The notes beneath the pieces were generated by a model. It was not told the origin of the DNA. It saw nothing but the letters and a program-made list of their open reading frames with translations, and did not search any database. This document shows, one piece after another, positions 1 to 5,047 of a DNA stretch of 8,337 nucleotides; the stretch's first letter is position 1, and every line of letters starts with the position of its first letter. Position numbers and translations under genes: made by a program. Source of the stretch: an uncultured Clostridia bacterium (GTDB taxonomy: Bacteria > Bacillota > Clostridia > Oscillospirales > Oscillospiraceae); NCBI GenBank assembly GCA_945613045.1, contig CALZAG010000069.1:1-8337 (forward strand). The letters are read 5' to 3'.

Positions 1-11
1 CGGTGAATGAC

Positions 12-1214
12 ATGAATACGGTCGTTATAATCGGCGGCGGCGCCTCCGGCATGATGGCGGCGCTCTCGGCCTCCGAGGATAAGAAGAACAAAGTAATACT
101 GCTCGAGCGCCAGCAGCGCGTCGGGCGCAAGCTGCTCAGCACCGGAAACGGCCGCTGCAATCTCACAAATGTAAACGCCGCGCCCGAAAACTACCACGGC
201 GAGCAGCCGGAGTTTGCCTCACGCGTGCTGGAAAGCTTCACTCCCGCCGACACGCTCAGGTTCTTTGACTCCCTGGGGCTTTTGACCGAGACCGAGTACG
301 GCGGCAGGGTGTATCCCAGATCGAACTCCGCAAACAGCGTCGTGGACGTTCTGCGCCATGCCCTTGAGCGGGAGAATGTCAGCGTTAAGACCTCCTGCCC
401 GGCAAGGGAGATAGCCCGCCGCGGCGGGGGTTTTATCGTCCGTACCGACGAGGGAGAGATAGCGGCGGACTTCGTTATAGTGTCCTGCGGCGGCGCGGCC
501 GGAGCGAAGGTCGGCGGTGTGATGGACGGATATGAGCTGCTGAAGGCATTGGGGCATAAGCGCACCGCACTGCGCCCCGCGCTGGTGCAGCTTGTGACGG
601 ACCCCACCTATCCGAGAGCCCTGAAAGGTGTGAGAGCCAACGCCGTGCTGCGCCTTGAAGCGGGAGGGGAGACCCTTGCCGTCAGCCGCGGCGAGCTGCA
701 ATTCACGGAAACGGGGCTGTCCGGCCCCGCGGCCTTCGATATATCCCGTGCAGCCGCAGCAGCGGGAGAGGGAAGGGTGCATATTGACCTTCTGCCCGGC
801 GTGGACGACCTCGAAGCGCGGCTCAGGCAGCGCTGTGCCAAAAACCCGTATATGAACGCCGAGGATATACTTACGGGTATGCTCCATAACCGTCTGGGAA
901 AAATGGCGGTCAAATATTCCGGAGTTGGCGGCGTCAGAAAGCTTCATGAGCTTCAGGACGCGGAGCTTGCCGCCATAGCGCGCGCCTGCCGCGACTTTTC
1001 GCTGGAGGTGCGCGGCGTTGAGAATTTCGATCACGCGCAGGTGACGGCGGGCGGCATCAGAACAGCGGGAGTAAACCCCGAAACGCTCGAGAGCTGGTTC
1101 GTGCCGCATCTGTTCATAACCGGCGAGCTGCTGGATGTAGACGGCGACTGCGGCGGGTATAACCTGCAGTGGGCGTGGGCAAGCGGCTATGTGGCGGGGA
1201 GGCTGGGCAAATGA
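12..1214 (+). CDS. BaiN/YhiN/HI0933-family FAD-dependent oxidoreductase
   Basis: A flavoprotein of about 400 residues, the usual size of this family. The dinucleotide-binding loop GGGASGMMAA lies at the N-terminus. It is followed by the family signature GRKLLSTGNGRCNLTN, and the C-terminal FAD-contacting motif DGDCGGYNLQWAWASGY closes the protein. Members have been called aminoacetone oxidase or, in bile-acid clostridia, BaiN, but the physiological substrate is generally unknown. I therefore give no symbol and predict only a cytosolic FAD/NAD(P)-linked redox enzyme. Start choice: the ATG at 12 has a GGTGA Shine-Dalgarno core at 2-6. An in-frame GTG at 3 lies inside that motif and is less likely. 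The left window edge prevents a full check. The stop overlaps the next gene (ATGA), which implies an operon and translational coupling. Family assignment is firm; function is open. Confidence 0.9.
   Translation: MNTVVIIGGGASGMMAALSASEDKKNKVILLERQQRVGRKLLSTGNGRCNLTNVNAAPENYHGEQPEFASRVLESFTPADTLRFFDSLGLLTETEYGGRVYPRSNSANSVVDVLRHALERENVSVKTSCPAREIARRGGGFIVRTDEGEIAADFVIVSCGGAAGAKVGGVMDGYELLKALGHKRTALRPALVQLVTDPTYPRALKGVRANAVLRLEAGGETLAVSRGELQFTETGLSGPAAFDISRAAAAAGEGRVHIDLLPGVDDLEARLRQRCAKNPYMNAEDILTGMLHNRLGKMAVKYSGVGGVRKLHELQDAELAAIARACRDFSLEVRGVENFDHAQVTAGGIRTAGVNPETLESWFVPHLFITGELLDVDGDCGGYNLQWAWASGYVAGRLGK
1196..1202 (+). promoter_or_regulatory. Ribosome binding site of the second flavoprotein gene
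   Basis: GGGGAGG sits 8 bases before the ATG at 1211, inside the 3' end of the upstream gene. It decides the start: an in-frame GTG at 1169 would add 14 residues (MGVGKRLCGGEAGQ) that merely read the upstream gene out of frame. Confidence 0.7.
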
Positions 1215-2788
1215 TACTGGTCCGTTCCCTGCGCCTTGAGACAGGCGAGAGCGAGGAAAAACTCAGGAAAAAAGCGGCTCGCGAGCTGCATATTTCCGAA
1301 AGAGATATCCGAGGGCTCACCGTCGCCAAAAAGTCTCTGGACGCCCGAAAGAAAAACGATATACACTGGCTTTATTCCGTCGCGGTCGAGGTTCACGGCG
1401 AGGATAAGCTCCTTGCGCGGACAAAAAGCAAAAATGTGTGCCGCTTTGAGGAATTTCACTATGATATCCCGCGCCTGAGCGCGAATAAGCGCCCCGTGAT
1501 CGCGGGCTTCGGCCCTGCCGGAATGTTTGCCGCCCTTGTGCTGGCCGAGGCGGGGCTGCGGCCCATCGTCCTCGAGCGCGGGCAGGACGCGGAAAGCCGC
1601 CGGAAAGCGGTGGAGGCCTTCCGCGCGGGCGGCGCTCTCGACCCCGAGTGCAACGTGCAGTTCGGCGAGGGCGGAGCGGGTACCTTTTCCGACGGCAAGC
1701 TGAACACCGGCATCAGGGACAAGCGCATCCGCTGGATGCTCGAACAGTTCGTGCGCCACGGCGCGCCGGAGTGCATACTCTATGACGCAAAGCCCCATAT
1801 CGGCACGGATATTCTCATAGACGTCGTGCAGCGCATACGGAAAACCGTCATCGGGCTCGGCGGCGAGGTGCGCTTTGGAGCAAAGCTCACGGGGCTCGTT
1901 GCGGATAAAAATGTCCTCCGCGGCGTTGAGGTCACGGAGGCGGGAAAAGAATATACAATTGATTGCGACAGGCTTATCCTCGCCATAGGCCACTCGGCGC
2001 GGGACACCTTTCAGATGCTCGAACGGCTTGGCGTGCCGATGGAGCCCAAGCCCTTTTCCATGGGCGTGCGTATCGAGCACAGACAGGCGGACATAGACGC
2101 CGCGCAGTACGGCGCGGTGCATGACGGGCTCCCGCCGGCCGATTACTCGCTGAACGTCCACCTGCCCGACGGCACGAGCGCGTATACCTTTTGTATGTGC
2201 CCCGGCGGAGAGGTCATCGCCGCAGCCTCGGAAGAGGGCGGAATATGCACGAACGGCATGAGCTGTTCCGACCGCGGCGGCGAAAACGCAAATTCAGCGC
2301 TGCTGGTAACGCTGCACCCCGAGGATTTTCCCTATGAGGGCACTCTCGGCGGGATGTACTGGCAGCGGGAGATAGAGCGCAGAGCCTTCGCCCTGAGCGG
2401 GGATTACAAGGCCTGCGCGCAGACGGTGGGCGGCTTCCTGCGGCATGAGTCAGGAACTGGATCGGAAAAAGTCACGCCCAGCTACCGTCCGGGGGTGCAC
2501 TGGTGCGAGCTGCACGAACTGCTGCCGGAGCGCATAACATCGGTGCTCGAGGCGGCGCTGCCGGAGCTCGGGAAAAAGCTTCGCGGCTTTGATGATCCGG
2601 AGGCGGTGCTCACAGCGCCCGAGACGCGCTCCTCCTCGCCGGTGCGGATACTGCGCAATGAGCGCAGAGTATCACAGCTTCGGGGGCTGTACCCCTGCGG
2701 CGAGGGTGCGGGCTACGCCGGTGGCATCACCTCAGCCGCCGTGGACGGCATGAAATGCGCGGAAGCGCTTATGGAAAGCCTTGAATGA
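1211..2788 (+). CDS. COG2509-type FAD-dependent dehydrogenase
   Basis: The predicted protein has 525 residues. The first ~90 residues form a small N-terminal domain (MILVRSLRLE..., RKKNDIHWLYSVAVEV) seen in this family. A Rossmann FAD-binding loop GFGPAGMFAALVLAEAG lies at about 99-115, ending in the acidic LERG. The family hallmark NVQFGEGGAGTFSDGKLNTG is at about 148-167, and the C-terminal FAD motif CGEGAGYAGGITSAAVDG is near the end. The family is a group of uncharacterised FAD-dependent dehydrogenases of the geranylgeranyl-reductase-like type. The substrate is unknown and I infer none. The start ATG at 1211 overlaps the upstream TGA and has GGGGAGG 8 bases before it. The pair forms a tight two-gene flavoprotein unit ended by the terminator at 2822-2862. 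Family is confident; biochemical role is not. Confidence 0.9.
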   Translation: MILVRSLRLETGESEEKLRKKAARELHISERDIRGLTVAKKSLDARKKNDIHWLYSVAVEVHGEDKLLARTKSKNVCRFEEFHYDIPRLSANKRPVIAGFGPAGMFAALVLAEAGLRPIVLERGQDAESRRKAVEAFRAGGALDPECNVQFGEGGAGTFSDGKLNTGIRDKRIRWMLEQFVRHGAPECILYDAKPHIGTDILIDVVQRIRKTVIGLGGEVRFGAKLTGLVADKNVLRGVEVTEAGKEYTIDCDRLILAIGHSARDTFQMLERLGVPMEPKPFSMGVRIEHRQADIDAAQYGAVHDGLPPADYSLNVHLPDGTSAYTFCMCPGGEVIAAASEEGGICTNGMSCSDRGGENANSALLVTLHPEDFPYEGTLGGMYWQREIERRAFALSGDYKACAQTVGGFLRHESGTGSEKVTPSYRPGVHWCELHELLPERITSVLEAALPELGKKLRGFDDPEAVLTAPETRSSSPVRILRNERRVSQLRGLYPCGEGAGYAGGITSAAVDGMKCAEALMESLE

Positions 2789-2821
2789 GCGAGAGCCTCC
2801 GTGGCTTCACAATCACAATAT

Positions 2822-2862
2822 AAAAATGAGACGGTAAGTCCCGTCTCATTTTTTGTTTTTAA
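2822..2862. terminator. Bidirectional intrinsic terminator between convergent genes
   Basis: A perfect 13-bp stem (AAAAATGAGACGG at 2822-2834 with its complement at 2841-2853) encloses a 6-base loop, and TTTTTTGTTTTT follows the GC-containing part on the + strand. On the minus strand the same stem ends in TTTTTATATT, so it can also stop the convergent XRE-type gene. That gene's TGA stop (2846-2848) lies inside the stem. It is 33 bases after the stop of the flavoprotein operon. Confidence 0.9.
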
Positions 2863-3835
2863 TAACGGAATATGCTATTGCGCGGAGAGCGGCAAACAGA
2901 ACGCCCGCTACGGGCCAGATGATCCACGTTCTGTCCCACTGACTTGTCACAAAGCTCACACCCAGATAAGCCGCGGTGATGACGCACCAGTAAATGCCGG
3001 TGAAAGTGCCCGTCCTGCGCTCGACCTCCTTATTTTCGGGAGTGTAGTCCTCCTCCTGAAGCAGCTTGTTATACGCAGAGCGGATGCCGCCGAAGCGAAC
3101 AAACAGATAAACGGCAGCTGCAACGAGTATGAGCAGCAGGTCAACGCCGGCGGCGATGATAAGATCGCTTGCCTCCATGCACGCCAGCACGATGAGCGGC
3201 AGCGCGCCGATGATGCAAAGCGCAACGCCTGCGGCAACGCTCAGGTAATAGGGCTTTTCAAATTCCGCCTTCATGCGCCCGACAAACCGCGCCGCCTCCG
3301 CGTCAAGGCGGATGCTGTCCATCTCAAGAAACTCGTATTTTGAGATCTTAGCGGAGAGCAGGATGAGCATAGCAACGCCGGCGGCGACCATGATGAGCAG
3401 TATCGCTATGCCGAGTCCGGCTGCAGCGCCTTCGGATATCACAGCTCCGGGAAGCTCGGACAAAGCCGAAAGAAGAATGAGGCATATTGGACTCAGCACG
3501 AACAGAGCCACTGCAAGCGCGGTCTTTGGCGCGTTTGCGCTCGTAAGCTCGATAAACTCCCTTGCCATGGAGGCGGTAACATACCGGGAGTGCTGATCGT
3601 CCGCGGGCTCTGCCTCGGACGGAGCTGCCTCGGCAGCACCTTCACATTTTATAAGGTAGTCTGTGGTAACGCCGAACAGTTCGCTCAGACCTATGATCTT
3701 GTCCAGATCCGGTACAGAGGCGCCGCTTTCCCACTTTGAGACCGACTGCCGCGTCACGCCGAGCCTCTCGGCCAGATTTTCCTGCGACCAGCCTCTTTGG
3801 CGCCGCAGCTCGGCGATCTTATCGCCCAATGACAT
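2846..3835 (-). CDS. XRE-family regulator with multi-pass membrane domain
   Basis: The predicted protein has 329 residues. Residues ~3-62 form a Cro/C1-type helix-turn-helix (IAELRRQRGWSQENLAERLG, then VTRQSVSKWESGASVPDLDKI). A short acidic, Ala/Glu-rich linker follows. About six hydrophobic segments come next, near residues 104-125, 137-161, 197-219, 224-246, 278-297 and 303-323, separated by charged loops. This looks like an XRE DNA-binding head anchored in the membrane, an arrangement common in clostridia and often of unknown signal. The start is the ATG at 3835, 8 bases after an AAAGGTG Shine-Dalgarno; a GTG at 3844 lies inside that motif. The gene converges on the flavoprotein operon and diverges from nrdG. 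An inverted repeat around its -10 suggests autoregulation. Whether it also controls a neighbour is not shown. Confidence 0.88.
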   Translation of the reverse strand: MSLGDKIAELRRQRGWSQENLAERLGVTRQSVSKWESGASVPDLDKIIGLSELFGVTTDYLIKCEGAAEAAPSEAEPADDQHSRYVTASMAREFIELTSANAPKTALAVALFVLSPICLILLSALSELPGAVISEGAAAGLGIAILLIMVAAGVAMLILLSAKISKYEFLEMDSIRLDAEAARFVGRMKAEFEKPYYLSVAAGVALCIIGALPLIVLACMEASDLIIAAGVDLLLILVAAAVYLFVRFGGIRSAYNKLLQEEDYTPENKEVERRTGTFTGIYWCVITAAYLGVSFVTSQWDRTWIIWPVAGVLFAALRAIAYSVIKNKK

Positions 3836-3860
3836 ATCTATCACACCTTTTTTCTGATTT

Positions 3861-3886
3861 TGTTTGCGAGCCTATTTTAGCAAACA
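3861..3886. promoter_or_regulatory. Candidate operator of the XRE-type gene
   Basis: A perfect inverted repeat, TGTTTGC (3861-3867) and GCAAACA (3880-3886) separated by 12 bases, brackets the -10 hexamer and start-site region of the minus-strand gene. Size and position fit a dimeric Cro/C1-type repressor blocking its own promoter. The repeat is seen directly; the identity of the binder is inference. Confidence 0.5.
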
Positions 3887-3902
3887 TTCAGCCTTTTAAC
3901 AA
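3874..3902 (-). promoter_or_regulatory. Predicted promoter of the XRE-type gene
   Basis: Read on the minus strand: -35 TTGTTA (3902-3897), a 17-base spacer, and -10 TAAAAT (3879-3874) preceded by TGC, which gives an extended -10. Transcription would start near 3867, about 30 bases before the ATG at 3835. The spacing is ideal and the -10 is one base off consensus. Confidence 0.6.
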
Positions 3903-3974
3903 GAAAGTCCGGCAGGAAATGTGTCAACCGGCAGTTGCGTTTGACTCTTTTCAACAAGCTCGACGGATGGCGCG

Positions 3975-4004
3975 AAAAATAACGGCTTGGCGGCATGAAG
4001 CCGT
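3975..4004 (-). terminator. Possible minus-strand intrinsic terminator
   Basis: On the minus strand ACGGCTT (4004-3998) pairs with AAGCCGT (3988-3982) over a 9-base loop, followed by TATTTTT. The stem is only 7 bp and no upstream minus-strand gene is visible, so this may instead be a chance hairpin. It could insulate the XRE-type promoter from antisense transcripts arising near nrdG. Confidence 0.3.
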
Positions 4005-4037
4005 ACTGCCCAGATACGGGGCGGTTCAGACAGCGGG

Positions 4038-4053
4038 ACACTATATCTTGTGA
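4038..4053. promoter_or_regulatory. Distal NrdR-like box
   Basis: ACACTATATCTTGTGA matches 14 of 16 positions of the NrdR box consensus acaCwAtATaTwGtgt, the best match in the window. NrdR is the nucleotide-sensing repressor of bacterial ribonucleotide reductase genes. The box lies about 275 bases before the nrdG start codon, far from the predicted promoter, and no promoter is obvious next to it. Confidence 0.5.
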
Positions 4054-4072
4054 TTGCAGTAAATCCTGCAAT
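4053..4072. repeat. Small inverted repeat abutting the distal NrdR-like box
   Basis: ATTGCAG (4053-4059) and CTGCAAT (4066-4072) form a perfect 7-bp inverted repeat with a 6-base spacer. There is no T-run on either strand, so it is not a standard terminator. It may be an operator or a short RNA hairpin; I do not recognise the protein it would bind. Confidence 0.35.
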
Positions 4073-4204
4073 ATTACAAAGATTAATAAAATGTGAACGG
4101 AACCAAAAGGCGCAAATCCCTGACGGATCAGTGTTTTTTGAATGAAGCAAAAATTTCAATTCATGAATCAGGCAGCGGATGATAACGGGATGTAAAAATG
4201 CCAA

Positions 4205-4220
4205 ACACAACATTTTGTGG
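4205..4220. promoter_or_regulatory. NrdR-like box 1 upstream of nrdG
   Basis: ACACAACATTTTGTGG matches 13 of 16 positions of the NrdR box consensus and keeps the palindromic CACAA/TTGTG arms. It starts exactly 42 bp (four helical turns) before the second box. Paired boxes a whole number of turns apart are the known NrdR arrangement. Confidence 0.65.
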
Positions 4221-4246
4221 TAATGCGGGTTACAAAGCGGTAAAAA

Positions 4247-4262
4247 TTACTACATTTTGTGG
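4247..4262. promoter_or_regulatory. NrdR-like box 2 upstream of nrdG
   Basis: TTACTACATTTTGTGG matches 11 of 16 positions of the NrdR consensus. Its right half, ACATTTTGTGGT (4252-4263), is an exact 12-base copy of the one in box 1 (4210-4221). It ends 7 bases before the -35 of the nrdG promoter, so a bound repressor would touch or crowd RNA polymerase. Confidence 0.6.
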
Positions 4263-4269
4263 TTTTTTA

Positions 4270-4298
4270 TTGACAAGGAAAACAAGATATGCTATTGT
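4270..4298 (+). promoter_or_regulatory. Predicted nrdG-nrdD-trxB promoter
   Basis: A perfect -35 TTGACA (4270-4275), a 17-base spacer, and -10 TATTGT (4293-4298) preceded by TGC at 4290-4292 (extended -10). The start site would be near 4305, leaving a leader of roughly 23 bases before the nrdG ATG. The -10 lies within an inverted repeat, AAACAA (4280-4285) with TTGTTT (4295-4300), that could be a further operator. Confidence 0.75.
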
Positions 4299-4315
4299 TT
4301 AGAACGCTAAGCGCT

Positions 4316-4321
4316 AAGGAG
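4316..4321 (+). promoter_or_regulatory. Ribosome binding site of nrdG
   Basis: AAGGAG with a 6-base spacer to the ATG at 4328. It fixes the start: an in-frame ATG at 4289 would fall inside the promoter spacer, before the predicted transcription start. Confidence 0.75.
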
Positions 4322-4327
4322 ACAGCC

Positions 4328-5026
4328 ATGAAAATCTCAGGAATTCAAAAATTAACGCTTCTCGATTATCCGGGAACGGTCGCCTGCACTGTATTTACGG
4401 CAGGATGCAACTTCAGATGCCCCTTCTGCCATAACGCCATGCTGGTGCTGCCGGAGCAGATAGAGGACGCAAGCCTCGGCGAGGACGAGGTGCTGAGCTT
4501 TTTGAAAAAGCGGCGGGGCGTGCTGGACGGCGTTGCGATAACCGGAGGCGAGCCGCTGCTGCACAGGGACCTGCCCGAGCTTCTCGGAAAAATAAAGGCG
4601 CTCGGCTATAAGATAAAGCTGGACACAAACGGCTCCAATCCCGAGCTGCTGCGCGGGATAATCGAAAACAGGCTGGTCGACCGTGTGGCTATGGACATTA
4701 AGAACGCTCCGGAGGCCTACGGAGAGACGGTCGGAGTGACGGGATTCGATATCTCGCCCATAGCCAAATCGAAGGATATGCTGCTTTTCGGCGATATCGA
4801 CTATGAGTTCCGCACGACGGTCGTAAAGGGGATACATACCAAGGAGAGCCTGCTTGAAGCGGCAAAATGGATAGCGGGCGCGAAGGAATACTACCTGCAG
4901 CAGTTCAAGGACTCGGGAAACCTCATACTGCCCGGCGGCCTTGCAGCATATGACGAAAAAGATATGCACGCTCTGGCGGACGCGGTGCGCGAATATGTGC
5001 CCGCCGTTCAGGTCAGAGGCGTTTAG
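4328..5026 (+). CDS. nrdG: Anaerobic ribonucleoside-triphosphate reductase activating protein
   Basis: A 232-residue radical-SAM enzyme that generates the glycyl radical on the class III ribonucleotide reductase in the cytosol. It has the [4Fe-4S]-binding motif CNFRCPFC (Cys27, Cys31, Cys34; the CX3CX2C of radical-SAM enzymes). The N-terminal MKISGIQKLTLLDYPGTVACTVF pattern is typical of the NrdG2-type activases. The SAM-contacting GGEP is at 73-76, and the LDTNG strand is near 98-102. The length fits this longer NrdG type rather than the ~155-residue E. coli form. The start at 4328 is set by AAGGAG 6 bases upstream and by the promoter position. nrdD begins 21 bases downstream with its own strong ribosome binding site, so the pair is an operon. 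The order nrdG before nrdD is the reverse of E. coli. A related radical-SAM activase such as that of pyruvate formate-lyase is excluded by the partner gene. Confidence 0.95.
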   Translation: MKISGIQKLTLLDYPGTVACTVFTAGCNFRCPFCHNAMLVLPEQIEDASLGEDEVLSFLKKRRGVLDGVAITGGEPLLHRDLPELLGKIKALGYKIKLDTNGSNPELLRGIIENRLVDRVAMDIKNAPEAYGETVGVTGFDISPIAKSKDMLLFGDIDYEFRTTVVKGIHTKESLLEAAKWIAGAKEYYLQQFKDSGNLILPGGLAAYDEKDMHALADAVREYVPAVQVRGV

Positions 5027-5047
5027 AAAAATACGGAGGATATAAAT

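Larger units (their letters stand above)
3903..4269. other. Non-coding regulatory region between the XRE-type gene and nrdG
   Basis: No convincing gene here. The longest open frames lack ribosome binding sites and known motifs. The stretch is more AT-rich than its flanks from about 4050 onward. It holds three NrdR-like boxes, several small inverted repeats and a possible minus-strand terminator hairpin, each listed separately. A direct repeat CCGGCAG occurs at 3909-3915 and 3928-3934. GTAA/TTAC pairs occur at 4220-4233 and 4240-4250, between the two proximal NrdR boxes. Together this suggests a complex control region, mainly for nrdG. Confidence 0.5.

Noticed and set aside
1187..2161. 324-codon minus-strand frame opposite the COG2509-type gene (and a similar 296-codon one at 219-1109)
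   Set aside because: Shadows of GC-rich real genes; no family motifs, and the + strand proteins carry clear FAD signatures throughout.
2801..3343. 180-codon + strand frame opposite the XRE-type gene
   Set aside because: Antisense to a clear HTH-membrane protein and runs straight through the terminator hairpin; composition is not protein-like.
3960..4060. Cyclic-di-GMP or cobalamin riboswitch in the nrdG leader
   Set aside because: I could not match the conserved cores of either class, and the predicted transcription start at about 4305 lies downstream of this region.
4119..4139. CTGA/TCAG hairpin followed by six T residues as a + strand terminator
   Set aside because: A 4-bp stem is too weak; no gene upstream on this strand would need it.
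4093..4182. 29-codon GTG-started small frame
   Set aside because: No Shine-Dalgarno sequence and no promoter; cannot be told from chance.
3896..4213. 105-codon minus-strand frame in the intergenic region
   Set aside because: No ribosome binding site or recognisable domain; covers the NrdR-like boxes and hairpins and overlaps the XRE-type promoter.
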